This document shows, piece by piece, positions 20,180 to 31,400 of a DNA stretch of 64,000 bases. Below the pieces are notes generated by a model. It had not been told where the DNA came from. It saw only the letters and a list, made by a program, of their open reading frames with translations, and did no database searches. The stretch comes from Kalaharituber pfeilii (lineage: Eukaryota; Ascomycota; Pezizomycetes; Pezizales; Pezizaceae), in NCBI GenBank assembly GCA_015179045.1, contig WHUZ01000063.1, positions 248,001 through 312,000 of the forward strand. The letters run 5' to 3'. Every line of letters starts with the position of its first letter. Position 1 is the stretch's first letter. The position numbers were made by a program, and so were the translations under genes.

Positions 20180-22705
20180 ATGTTTCGCGGATGCGCCCCA
20201 CGGGCCTTGCTGGCCCAGAGAGCGGCCAGGGTATGTCGATGCTTTCTTCGCTGTCAATTGCTGCTGCGGTGAAAAAAGGAAGGAAGGAAGAAGGAAAGAA
20301 GGAATTGGCAGCCGCTGACACGCACCAGCCATGGAACAGGATGCAGAGGACGGTATCATTCTCTACGACGGCGCGGCTCCCACAAGCCATACCAGCCACG
20401 ACTGAGCAGTGAGCCCTTCGCGAACGCCCCGCCTGCCCTCTCTCCGCTGACACAACCCCCCCACAAAAACCGTGCAGAGATGTAGAAGGCACTGCCATGC
20501 GCTTTCCGCTGTCACTGCAAGCCATCTACTACAAGCCCCTCCACCGGCCACCCACTCACGGCCTCCCCGTCTGCAACCTGCACCTCCGCTCCTACTCCGT
20601 GCGCAATCTCGAGTTCCAATGCGACTTTGCGCTCCGTGCCGCCTACTACTTGAACCTACCTGCCTCCGGGATCGTGGCTCTGCCAAAACGTACTGAGCGC
20701 TGGACAGTCCCGAGGTCGAATTTCGTGCACAAAAAGTCTCAAGAGAATTATGAGCGTGTCACATATAAGAGATTGATTCAGATCAAGGATGGACATTCAG
20801 ATACTGTAGAACTATGGTTGGCCTTCTTGAAGAAGCATGCCGTATATGGCGTGGCAATGAAGGCACATGTGTGGGCATTTGAGGAGATTGGTAAGCTACC
20901 CTGAGTTACATATCTGGCTGAACGATGTACGGGTATATTAGCTAATTCCGGGGCTACTAACAGGTGTTGGGAAGAAAATGGGAGTCGACCTCGGAAACCT
21001 TCATGACCCCCGCCGGCCCAAATGGGAGCACTTTGGTCTTCGGAAAACCTCTGGAACAGCAGCAAAGGTTAGGGAGCTTCTTGAAAGCGAGGCATTTCAG
21101 CGTCGGGCCGACATACCCCCTACGCCAGAACCTGGGCCTATAGATCCGCAAATGAAGCAAAGAGTAGACAGAATCAGAACTGACGTGGAGACGCCACCGT
21201 TGCATGGCGAGCCCCATATGCCAAGACTAGAGAGGCTGGGACAGAATGCTACGAAGGAGGAAATACGGTTCCGCGAGATTGAGCTGCAAGTTGCACAGAA
21301 GAATGCAGAGCAGAACTTCCAGGCTGCTGCAGCGGCAGCTCCAGCTCCAGCTCCAATGCCAGAGGTAGTACAGCAAGCCCCACCACAAGCCCCACCGCCA
21401 GCGTATGTGGCAGCAGAAGCGCCAATACCAGATGTTCCCCCGCAAGGGCCACCACCTTCACCCCCACCAGCATATGTGGCAGCAGAAGCGCCAATACCAG
21501 ATGTTCCCCCGCAAGGGCCACCACCTCCACCCCCACCAGCATATGTGGCAGCAGAAGCGCCAATACCAGATGTTTTCCCTACCCAACCGCAAGCGCCACC
21601 ACCCCCACCCCCGCCGGCACCCCCGCCGGCGCCCCCTGCGCAGGACTTTGCAGCTGCTGAAAGGAAAGCCCAAGTATTGGATGAAATTGAATTATTAAAG
21701 CGAAGAGAGCAAGAGAGAATCCTGGAAGCTGTGCGCCTTGCCGAACAAAAAGCAGCCGAGGAACGCAAAGCTACAATGGAGTTCCAGGCAGCGTTGCTAG
21801 CACAGCTTGCGGAGATGCAGAGGGAACTGCAGGCGGTGAAGGCTAGGGAGGCGGAGAGGACAAGGTTGGAAGAAGAGAAGAAGGAGGAGGAGAGGAGAAA
21901 GGCGGAGGAGAGGAGGATTGCGAAGGAGAAGGAGATACTGGTGAAGGCTTGGCCGTCGACGGCAGCTCCCCCGGCAGCAGCGCAACGAGTAAAGATGTCA
22001 AAAACGGATGCTGTTGAGTCTGACAGGGTTCATGAAAAAACTTCAGTGAAAAATGTACAGCCCGAGGAAGTTGTCAAGGAGACCAAACCAGAGGTCGCGG
22101 AGGCCGCGCCAGAGGTCCAGGAAGCTCAGCGGCCCGTAGAGATGACAAAAGGCACCAAGGCAGAACCAGCTGCAGAGCCACAGCCAACCGCTGCACCGGA
22201 TCCATCACTGCATCCCGTCCCTAAACCAGTTACAGTATCAGAATCTGAACCCAGTTCACCAGTACAAGGACTTCCAAAGCAGCTAAATGACCGACGAGAA
22301 GCTGAAAACGCGAGCAGTGAAGCGCCCGTGGAGAGCCCAAGTCCTGCGAATACAGTGGAGTCTGTACTAGAGCCAATTGGCACCATAGAGGCGCAGAGTG
22401 ATGATGTGGAGAATGCGCCTGCACCTGAGATGCCAGTGCCAGCGGATGCTGCTGCGAAATCAGAGCCCGTCCCGCCTAGCGAGTCGAAGGAGAAACAGGT
22501 AAACACGGAAAAACCGAAGAAGCCAAAGGAAGAAAAAGAGCCATCGCAAAAGGTCGTTGAGAAATCCGAGGAACAGCCTATTCCACAGCCCAAAGCGGAG
22601 GCCCCGGAGTTACCGAGAAAACCGGAGCTGATTAAGGACGAGGAAATGGTGCCGGAGAAGGTGGAGAAGCCGGAGGAGGTGAAGGATGAAGATAAGTCTT
22701 CTTGA
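20180..22705 (+). CDS. RSM10: mitochondrial small-subunit ribosomal protein uS10m with a very long C-terminal extension
   Basis: Four exons (20180-20230, 20312-20352, 20478-20890, 20964-22705) give 748 residues in consistent phase. The first two exons encode a basic, hydroxylated mitochondrial-targeting-like leader (MFRGCAPRALLAQRAARPLT). Exon 3 is uS10m: MRFPLSLQAIYYKPL, LRSYSVRNLEFQCDFALRAA, ERWTVPRSNFVHKKSQENYE, YKRLIQIKDGH. Known fungal Rsm10 proteins end soon after the KPKWEH-like segment (here RRPKWEHFGLRK). This one continues for roughly 500 residues: three 23-residue Pro/Ala repeats, a Glu/Arg-rich coiled coil (about AERKAQVLDEIELLKRREQE onward) and a Pro/Glu/Lys-rich tail. The extension is one open exon with no stop, so I treat it as part of the gene; it could instead be translation into another gene's exon. 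It functions in the mitoribosome 3' head domain by homology. Confidence 0.9.
21401..21590 (+). repeat. 69-bp coding minisatellite in the uS10m extension
   Basis: Units start at 21401, 21470 and 21539 and encode AYVAAEAPIPDVPPQGPPP-type 23-residue repeats, nearly identical at DNA level. The third unit diverges after IPDV. Confidence 0.9.
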
Positions 22706-24104
22706 TTTGGTTGGTTGGTTAGGTTAGGTTAAGTTTCTTGAGATCCGGTGGAAATTACATGCTGTGGGGTTGTGGAGAGAGGAACAGGATAAGATATAAA
22801 ATGGTGTTTGTTGATTACGATGCGGGAAGAGAGGTAGAGCTGTATGTATGTGGATTTGGAGACCCATAGCTTCTTGTATATATATACTTAGATACGGTGC
22901 TTGACGGTACACGGTAACGTATATATGTATGTAGTAGTATGTAGGCAAGGGAGGGAACATTTGAGAGATACTTTAGTTCAGTGTATAATTTATAAGTACA
23001 TCGTACTTGCTATTTACGGCGCGTGTATCACGTGACTACCTTTTTTTTTTTTCAAGATGTTTTGTAGTTTACTTTTTTTGTTCCGTCGTTTTGGTTTGAC
23101 AATTGAGTTTTTTTTTTGGGGGGGGGTGTATAGATGAGGAATTGGATGTGGAGTCCGGAGTGTTGAGGAGACTTTTTGTTGAGATACGATTTTCCATGAT
23201 ACGACTTACGTAGGTACATTGATAAGGTGGGAGATTTGATTAGATGCAGAGCAAGGGTGTATATTTTTTGTTTATTTTGGTTTCGGACAGGGATCTTCTG
23301 GTGGGCCTGGGTTTGTTTGTTCGGATGGCGGGGTTTTACGAGTGGAAGAGTACTATGAGGCTGTCAAAATTTGAATTGGCAAAAGAGAGTGAAAAAAAAA
23401 GCTAGGAGTTAGCTGTTCTCGTGCCCAGAGTCTCTTGGCACGCGTAAATAATTAAGAGAGTCTGATTCCGACATCGGGGGCTCTCCAGCTCCGGATGCGG
23501 AGATGCTAGTGCATGTTCCGGAGATGCCGGTGTGTTCTTTAGCAGCACTTGCGCTACAAGTAGAGATAGCTCAGCACAAGCACCCAATATTCTAATTCCT
23601 CTTCGCATTGCTCCAAAAACAGCGGAAATAGAAACTAAGAGCTATGTAATAAAGATACTATACACCTAGCCTCGTCCCCAGCTATACATCATCTCCGAGG
23701 TCATTCTGGATAATATAAGGCCAAGTTGAGAGATAGGCTTGTCTAGGCTACTCAATATATAAACCTCTATATAGTAGAAGAATGCATATAGAAATTAGAC
23801 CAAGTTGAAAGATAGGCTTGTCTAGGCTACTCAATATATAAACCTCTATATGGTAGAAGAATGTATACAGAAATAAAAGCATCTTTAAAGACTGTACTAC
23901 TGAGTAAAAGTCTATTAAGAATAGTGAGATATCTTTAGAGATTTAGTATTGATGAAAAATTCTTATACTTAGACTCTCTTAGTATACTTAGTTAGTTTGT
24001 ATAAGAAAGAGAAGCTAGTGTTAAATATCTATATGTAAAATAAAGAGCTTCTTAGCTCTTAGTATTAAGACTAGTATTACTAGAGCTGGTCTTTAGAAGT
24101 TATC
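22706..24104. other. intergenic with old repeat debris
   Basis: The first few hundred bases are the RSM10 3' region. A TIR-like TGTTCTCGTGCCCAGA lies at 23414. A 78-bp unit is duplicated in tandem at 23721 and 23799 (both contain GATAGGCTTGTCTAGGCTAC). From about 23640 the sequence is AT-rich and looks like degraded retroelement DNA that continues on the far side of the solo LTR. Confidence 0.5.
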
Positions 24105-24786
24105 TGTCACGCGCGGCGGGCGGGCGTTGCTAAAGGGATTCGACCGGTTCAGGGTAACAGTAAGTTTCACAGGCGCTGAATGGCAGTGGATTGATAAACT
24201 TGACAGGAGAGGCTTGACAGGAGAGGCTCGTGAGTGGCGGTTCAGCAGTTCCAGTTCAGAGGCGATGGCAGGCTATGTTGAAAAGGCAGAGAGGAAGATT
24301 AGATACTAAGTAAGATTTAGAGATTGACAAGAATAACAAGAACATATGGACTGCGAGGAACCATATGGGTCTATTAAGAAGACAAGACAACAGACAAGAG
24401 GAGAAAGAACTATTTACATGAGGGCCAGATGGGGCCTTTATATACATGATAGGCCCTTTAGCCAAGATATACAATACAAACGTAGGAGCAGAGCAGGAGA
24501 GAGGCAGAAATGAGAGCCGTCGCGAGGGCAGTGCAGTGGTGACGGCAGAGTTTTCACTATATGCATAGCAACCATGATGAGATATAGGTCTACTGCGGCA
24601 GGCGGACGGGCTATAACTGGCAGCTGTCTAGCTCCTATAGCTAGCCGGTTACTATGAGCTTGCCGGCTGTCGGCGGAGGGCTGTAACTAACGGCTGGCTA
24701 GCTACCTATAGCTAGCCGGTTCTATGGGCTTGCCGGCTGTCAGCAGGAGGTGGTCGCGGCTTGACTGTAGGGCACGGGCTGTGACA
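24105..24786. mobile_element. solo LTR (682 bp) with TTATC target duplication
   Basis: The block begins TGTCACGCGCGG and ends GGGCTGTGACA, the TG..CA ends of an LTR. It is flanked on both sides by TTATC (24100-24104 and 24787-24791). It is much more GC-rich than its AT-rich surroundings, and no second copy or internal region is present. I infer LTR-LTR recombination that removed the body of an LTR retrotransposon. Confidence 0.8.
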
Positions 24787-24791
24787 TTATC

Positions 24792-25479
24792 AAACTGCTC
24801 TGATTAAGCTACAAGAAGGATTAAGGTTACCAGAGATAGAATTAAAGCTTACTCTGATGAGTAACAACTTACATAATTTATTTCTGGACATGTTGTGCTC
24901 TTTTAGAGTGGAAACTTGTATGAGTATGATAGAAAGACTGCTTCCGAATGCAGAGCTAGAGGACAGGTAAGTGAAGCTCTAGAGAAGAGCAATAGGCATC
25001 GGAGATGAAAATAGTTGTACTATTAAGGTACAATATATGAGAGATCTAGCTTAAGATACAAACATGTTAGCAAATATGAAAGTATCTCCAGAGATGCTAT
25101 CTATATAGATCTCTCAGTATTTTGACTATTATTTGCATAGTATCATATTGTACTAGACTAGCACACTAGTTTAGTCTTATATGCTAACCAGCTCCGGGAC
25201 CAGAGCAAAAGTGAGCTAGATCTTGGAGATATTTCGTACCAGACTCTCTTCCTTTTGTAAATTATTTAGGAGTTATCTTATTTACTGGTGAAAATAATGA
25301 AACATATAAATAAAAGTTAAGGACAAAGGAGCAAGAATAAAAGGATCAAAGGATAGAAGCAAGGTTATGGGTAAAGGAACAAGGAAGAAAGGTATGCATC
25401 AAAGAAACTGTGATGTGAAAGGAACTATTTCTGTTGAAGGAAGCTCTGAAAGGAAATGTTTTGAAAGAAAGGAAATAAG
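24792..25479 (+). pseudogene. degraded retroelement coding remnant
   Basis: AT-rich sequence contains short gag-like reading (LQEGLRLPEIELKLTLMSNN, then LCSFRVETCMSMIERLLPNA) interrupted by stops. It is continuous with the AT-rich DNA left of the solo LTR, so the LTR jumped into an already decaying element. Family assignment is uncertain. Confidence 0.4.
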
Positions 25480-25610
25480 TGTTCCCGTGCCCAGACTATT
25501 AATTTCGGCCTCTGCCTTGGCTCGGCCGTAGGAAATGAGACTGGTGAACTGGATGAATATAAATAGTCTGGAGATTGTACATGTATTAAAGAAATAAAGA
25601 ATTAAGCGAC
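25480..25610. repeat. TIR-like MITE fragment next to the Gypsy insertion
   Basis: TGTTCCCGTGCCCAGACTAT at 25480 and the following TTCGGCCTCTGCCTTGG match the sequence at 12842 over about 60 bp. The fragment ends at or is interrupted by the Gypsy element inserted at GCGAC (25606-25610). Confidence 0.5.
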
Positions 25611-25862
25611 TGTCAGGGCGATCAGGGCGACATATGCGACATAGGCGCCTGAGAGGCTGCATAGCGTAGGCAGGCTACATATGCACGGCGATGCGGCGGA
25701 AGCTTCTAGCGCATATGCCAACAGAAGCTTCCAGCATGAGGAACTCAAGTATTTAAAGTCTCAGCATAGACCTGAGTGAGAGACCATCATCAATATACTT
25801 TACTCTCTCTCCAGGCTTCGTCCACTAGGCTTAGGCTTCGTCCTCTGGGCTCTGTCCTTACA
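25611..25862 (+). repeat. 5' LTR of the Gypsy element
   Basis: 252 bp, starting TGTCAGGGCGATCAGGGCGA and ending TGTCCTTACA. It matches the 3' LTR over its entire length as far as I can read. Confidence 0.95.
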
Positions 25863-25863
25863 G

Positions 25864-28470
25864 ATGGCGTCAAGCACAGGCCGAACCTCGAGCTCAAAGA
25901 AGGCATCCAAAGGGCATGAAAAGTCAAGATCCAACTCCCCACCCACCTCCCGATCCAGAGAGAAGTCGAGATCCACCTCCCCACCCTCTAAAGCATCAAG
26001 AGGGCTCAAACGGCCGATCAAACCTGGGGCCAAGTTGACCAGACTGGCCGCCCTAATATACAAGCACCTTAAGCCCATGAACCGTAGCCAGATCGAACAC
26101 GACCTATTTGCTAAGAGCTCCGGAATCCTCAACCTCCTCTCCTTGACAGAAAAAACAGCTCTTACGGCTGATCGTATAACTAGAGGAAACCAGTCACCTC
26201 CCAAGCCAACCTCGGAAGAGATCACTGAGTTCTTGACCCTCAGAGATCAGCTATTCAACAAAGAACCATCACCAACTCCTGACAATAATGAGACTCGTGA
26301 GGACTCCTCATTATCCCCGCTCACAGACTTCGATCCCTCAGACTTCGACCCCTCTCCATCACCCCCAAATGAAAAAGAAGACGAAGAAGGAGCATCCCCA
26401 TCACCTTCCGACAGTACGGACGTCTCCTCTAAAGCTCTGCTCGCAACAGTTGAGTCCGGAGAAGCAGAAAATCAGACTGTGCAAAAAGACACTGATGTGG
26501 AACATCTTCCCCCTGAACCTCACGTCGAAAACTCGGCTCAAACAGGCAGCTTGCTGCCAGACATCGGCCGGAAAGTATCAAAAGTCATCTCCACGGTGGC
26601 AACATGGATGTCCTCCACAGGATTCGAGCACTTAGGCACGGATCTCTCCCCGATCCCTTGTAACGATACTCAAACCGAACCATCAGATCAACTGATACAG
26701 TCAAATCAAACGATCGACAATCCTGTCTTGGGCTCTACTGGTGACATTGGACCTCGTCGCTTTGGACATCCCGTTTCGGAAACATGCCAAGAACTTCCCG
26801 TTTTAGAAACAGCTACTTCAGTGAACTCCCCTCATGTACTGACTTCCGTTTTCGAATCCTTCCATCTATCACCCCCTTCCCAACCTCCCGTTTTGGAAAC
26901 ATGCCAAGAACTTCCTTTTTCAGAAGTAGCCTCCTCACTAGAAACCCCTCATGTACTGACCTCCGTTTTCGAGTCCTTCTATCTATCACCTCCTCCTCCG
27001 CCCCAGTCTACAGTTAAACAAAACCGTGTTCCCTCATTTGAATTCCCTTCTTCTGAAGTCCCTCCTCCTGAAACCGACAAGCGTGTAACTTACTTCAACT
27101 TCTCTGAAAATAACTTCTTTTCTGCTTCTCTTTACAGATTGTCTGCCAAAGAAGGAAGTGAGTTTGGCGATGTGTACGCTGAAGAAGTGTCATTGACCAC
27201 AACCATACAGATGCCTGAGCTCACCCGCGAAGAGATCACTGCAATTATTGCAGCTGCAGTAAAGCCGATTCAAGAAAAGCTGGCTACAATCTCGGATGGC
27301 AATGGAACAACCAGGAAAGAAGTAAGAGAGGCTGAATTGAAGGCCCGTAAAGATGCCATTGAGAAGGAACTGGAGGCCATTTCCAACAATACCTGGCAGG
27401 TGCCGTTCACCTTACCAGATAACGCACTAGTTCCCACTTTCCAGACGCCCCAGTTGAAGACCCGTTTCGAACCATCATTACTCCCGAAGTTCAATCCAGA
27501 TAACAACCTCGAACAGTGGATTGCAGAAATGAACGTGGAAACAAACTACTTCGGCGAACAAACCGTCTGTCCTTTGATCTTTCGACACTGTTTCGAACCA
27601 GAGGGGGCGGTGAGACAGTGGTATACGATGATAGGGAACACAGCCCACAACTCAATGACTAAAGGAGAAGGCTGCTGGCACCGCTTTCAGCAAAAGATGC
27701 GTGAAGTATGGTCAAAACCGATTGCAGTTCTGCAAAGAGAAGCTGAGGCGCGAGCAAAGAAGCTGGATGAAACATTTGTCCAATACTACTTCGCAAAACT
27801 CACGTTACTCGCCGCTGCCTTCCCTGACTCTGCAGAAGTGACATTCGTCTCCAGGATTCGAGCCCGCCTAGACGATGCTCAAGCAGATAGATACATCAGA
27901 GAAAGGTCATCCCTACTTCAATTCGCTGCGGAATGCAGGCAATATGATGACCACTTGAAACTCCACCCGACACCGGTGACAAAATCGTTCATATATCCCT
28001 CGATACCAGTACAGGAACGAGAACCGTCTACTGCATTCCGCCAGAAAACCTTGCCAAGCTTGATGATAGAACAGAGGAAAGAGAGACCAGTCGAGGAAAG
28101 GACCAGACCACAATCAAAACCTGACCTGCGAATTCAGACAATCGAGGATCGCATAAACCCTGTGACTGGGAAGAAGACGAGGTCATTTAGGAACAAGAGT
28201 GGAGCTATCAAATTCCTAGAGAGACCCTGCGACATTTGTGCTCTCGCCAAAAAACAGGAATGGCACTTCAGCTTCGAGTGCCCGTTAAAGCAGGCAGCGG
28301 CATACGTCATTTCATTCGATGACAGTGACTCCGAGAACTCTGGCGACGGTGGAGTTGATCTTCCAGGAGTCTCATCAACGCCATTTACAGACCATCCGAC
28401 AAGCCATGTGTTTCAAATGATTGCAAACTTGAACTCAGAGGAATCGGGAAAAGGCTCGCGGGACTTGTAA
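25864..28470 (+). CDS. gag: Gag polyprotein of the Gypsy element
   Basis: An uninterrupted 868-codon frame begins at the ATG one base after the LTR. The N-terminal half is long, Ser/Pro-rich and disordered, with duplicated segments (ETCQELP..LTSVFESF occurs twice). The C-terminal half is capsid-like: LLPKFNPDNNLEQWIAEMN, EGAVRQWYTMIG and LDETFVQYYFAKLTLLAAAF. A zinc-knuckle-like cluster near the end (CDICALAKKQEWHFSFECP) departs from the usual C-x2-C-x4-H-x4-C. It packages the element RNA by family analogy. The last codons contain the slippery site that lets ribosomes enter pol. Confidence 0.88.
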   Translation: MASSTGRTSSSKKASKGHEKSRSNSPPTSRSREKSRSTSPPSKASRGLKRPIKPGAKLTRLAALIYKHLKPMNRSQIEHDLFAKSSGILNLLSLTEKTALTADRITRGNQSPPKPTSEEITEFLTLRDQLFNKEPSPTPDNNETREDSSLSPLTDFDPSDFDPSPSPPNEKEDEEGASPSPSDSTDVSSKALLATVESGEAENQTVQKDTDVEHLPPEPHVENSAQTGSLLPDIGRKVSKVISTVATWMSSTGFEHLGTDLSPIPCNDTQTEPSDQLIQSNQTIDNPVLGSTGDIGPRRFGHPVSETCQELPVLETATSVNSPHVLTSVFESFHLSPPSQPPVLETCQELPFSEVASSLETPHVLTSVFESFYLSPPPPPQSTVKQNRVPSFEFPSSEVPPPETDKRVTYFNFSENNFFSASLYRLSAKEGSEFGDVYAEEVSLTTTIQMPELTREEITAIIAAAVKPIQEKLATISDGNGTTRKEVREAELKARKDAIEKELEAISNNTWQVPFTLPDNALVPTFQTPQLKTRFEPSLLPKFNPDNNLEQWIAEMNVETNYFGEQTVCPLIFRHCFEPEGAVRQWYTMIGNTAHNSMTKGEGCWHRFQQKMREVWSKPIAVLQREAEARAKKLDETFVQYYFAKLTLLAAAFPDSAEVTFVSRIRARLDDAQADRYIRERSSLLQFAAECRQYDDHLKLHPTPVTKSFIYPSIPVQEREPSTAFRQKTLPSLMIEQRKERPVEERTRPQSKPDLRIQTIEDRINPVTGKKTRSFRNKSGAIKFLERPCDICALAKKQEWHFSFECPLKQAAAYVISFDDSDSENSGDGGVDLPGVSSTPFTDHPTSHVFQMIANLNSEESGKGSRDL
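25865..25882 (+). promoter_or_regulatory. putative tRNA primer-binding site overlapping the gag start
   Basis: TGGCGTCAAGCACAGGCC begins two bases after the LTR. A primer-binding site should begin TGG (complement of tRNA CCA) near this position. If correct, the gag ATG (25864) overlaps it by two bases, leaving essentially no leader between LTR and gag. The tRNA is not identified. Confidence 0.45.
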
Positions 28471-28493
28471 ACGAGGTTACAACGTCCCGAGAG
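28446..28493 (+). promoter_or_regulatory. -1 programmed ribosomal frameshift signal (GGGAAAA plus stem-loop)
   Basis: The heptamer G GGA AAA at 28446-28452 is in the gag frame (tcG GGA AAA), exactly as X XXY YYZ requires. A 6-nt spacer leads to CGGGAC (28459-28464), which pairs perfectly with GTCCCG (28484-28489). Beyond one mismatch, three further pairs (CTC 28455-28457 with GAG 28491-28493) can extend the stem. The 19-nt loop contains the gag TAA (28468-28470). The pol frame is -1 relative to gag and is open through this site. Confidence 0.75.
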
Positions 28494-31400
28494 AAACGTC
28501 CTCGAAGAACAATAGTGCTTCACCATGGGTCTGTCGGAAAAACCTCCAAGTTGAAGACCTCCCAGAGTGAACGCGATGTAGTTGAGACACTAGGTGCAAC
28601 GGCAGACGAGAAGGATGTGGTTGAGACACTAGGTGCAACGGCAGATGAGAGGGATGCAGGTGGGCACAACTCCCGGCCGATATTCCAAGCAATAAGGGTG
28701 AATCCTCAAGCAAACACCGGTAGGAAATACTGCAGTTTTAAACCTCTACGTTCAATGGGACGTATAGGTGATACCGAAAGCCCCACAATCGAGATTCTGA
28801 ACGATGTGTGTTCGAATACAAGCATCATGAAGACAGAGGTTTTCAGGAAAGCATACCCAGAAGCTACTATTCATACCGATGTTCGATTGGCAATTACGGG
28901 CGTCGGCAAAGCTGGATCAATTGGCTACGCAACAGTGCCTTTCTGGACGGAGGGAGTAAGCGACACGGGCCTGCCAATCTTGATAGAAATGTGCGCAGAA
29001 TTTCATCTGGCAGAAATGCCAGGGGCAACATACGAGGTCTTGTTCAGCTCCCAACCGGAGATGCCGAAACGCGTTCGTGCACGGAAAGACATAAAAGTTC
29101 CAGGTCGCTGCTGTATGGCCATTCCCATCCAAACACACTTAAGGACAGGAATCGACTATATGTTCAGTCCCTGCAATTTCATTCAGCAGGGCCACCCTAT
29201 TGTGCCTTCTTTGTCGATGCCATATGCAATTGTCAATCAGAATGCAGAGTTTGTCATGTATCAGAATACATCTGATCAGCCGACAACGATTCAGGAGGGC
29301 CAAATACTGGGTTTTGCAGACCTCGTGCCGCAGTCGAACATTTCGAAGGCTGGATTGGATATCGATTGGACGGACCTGATGCGACCCGGCCCACGACGAA
29401 GACACTATGGCGATCTCAAGCCCCCAGTCGGTGTCACTAGCAACTTCTATTCCAGAACATGCAGCACCCCTGCTGACCTAGAAGCTGAGCTCACATTTCT
29501 TGTAGAAGTTGTTGCAACTGAAGGCACAGAAACTGAACTTCTGCCCCCTTCGGAAAGTTTGTTGTTTACTGTGGATGGGAAACAGAAAACAAAGCCTCGA
29601 TCGATATCAGAAGACGAGTTGTGGCGCATTGCTCGCTCGGCTCCTAGCCGTATACCAGGAGAAGTTCGAGAACCCGAGAACGAAGATGAGACACCTCCAG
29701 AAGCTCCGATTCCCACAACCTTTCCATCTGACTCTCCCTCGCAAATATCTTACAACGACGTCCACCTTGGTGATGACTTGTCTGAGGCCCAGAAAAATGA
29801 ACTATTCCAGCTAATCTTAACACATGCCACAGCGTTCAGCAAAGGTGACCGACTAGGAAAAGTCATGGGCTATAAGGCTTCCATTGACACTCGAGGGCCA
29901 CTACCGCCACCTCAGGCATTACGACCGATGGGTCCAGAAAAAAGGAAGGCAATTGATGAGACTATCGATCAATTGTTACGTTGGGATGTCATTGAGGAAT
30001 CAACCTCAGAAACTGCGTCTCCCATTGTTCTGGTGTGGCAGAACAACAAGTGGAGGTTCTGTGTCGATTTCCGTGCCTTAAACTCCATTACTGCTGGTGA
30101 TGCATACCCAATGCTGAGAGCGGACTACATATTTACAGTACTGGCGAATAAGAAATATTTCAGCCTTCTTGATGCACTGAAGGGATACCATCAGGTAGAA
30201 GTAGAGGAAGATGATCGCCACAAGACAGCATTCAGCTGCCACAAGGGTCTGTACCAGTTCAAGCGACTCCCCTTCGGATTAAAGAATGCACCGGCACAAT
30301 TTCAACGACTGATGGACCACGTCCTTGGAGGGCTCCGGTGGCAAGCCGCATTGGTATACATTGATGACCTCTTGGTATACAGCTGTTCATGGGAAGATCA
30401 TCTACGACACCTACACCTTGTCTTAACAGCAGCAATAAAGGCAGGACTGGTTTTCTCACTGGAGAAGTGCAGATTTGGATTCAGCAGTGTGCAGTTGCTT
30501 GATCATGGACTGTCAAGATATGGCCTACACACACTACATGAGAAGGTGAAAGCAATAACGGAATTGGATAGACCTCGCACCCTGGGTGAGCTGCATCGAT
30601 TGCTGGGAATGTTCGGTTACTACCGCATATTCATCAAAAATTACGCTAAAATCACCAAACCACTCAACGATCTAAAGACAGGAAGAAAGGACTATAATTC
30701 AAAAGCTCAGATAGGTTGGTCGGATTCTTGTCAGAGTGCGTTTGATGAATTGAAGTTTAGATTATCCAATGCCCCCATTTTGGCACATCCGAAATACGAT
30801 CGCCCTTTCATCCTATACACAGATGCATCGGCAAACGCTTTCGCCGCAGTATTGACCCAAGTGTGGACTAGGGAAGATTATACGGATGAATTGAGTGCCT
30901 CTGAGTCTGACACGATGTGGATAGAGTGTAATGACCCCTTGGCATTGGATGCATATAGGCCAGATTCAGAGCTGGCATTTGAGGAATTGATGCTGGAAGG
31001 GACCCATGCACTGAACTGGGACCAGCTATATCGAGAAGACGCTACGTTTCGAGTCCCATACAAAAAGGCATTACACGTCTCGACAGGATCAGCAGTAGAT
31101 GGATATTCAGTTCATGGGGATGGCATCCTGAGATACGATAACGGCTCCCACACCAGGGTCTGTCTACCAGAGAAGCTGGTGGATCAAGCTCTGCGAATTG
31201 CCCATGACTGCCACGGGCATCAGGGCGTTAATAAAACATACGACAGAATAACACATACGTTCTATCGCCCACTTCTTGCAGACAGGGTCATAAAATATGT
31301 TGCTCACTGTCCAAAGTGCATTATCAACAAAACCTCGCGTCAGCGACAAGTGGGGGAACTGACACCGATCGAGACACCGGCAGTCGCATTCGAGTGTGTG

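Noticed and set aside
21097..21768. Gly/Ala-rich open frame on the minus strand of the uS10m gene
   Set aside because: It is the antisense reading of Pro/Ala-coding repeats and has no independent support.
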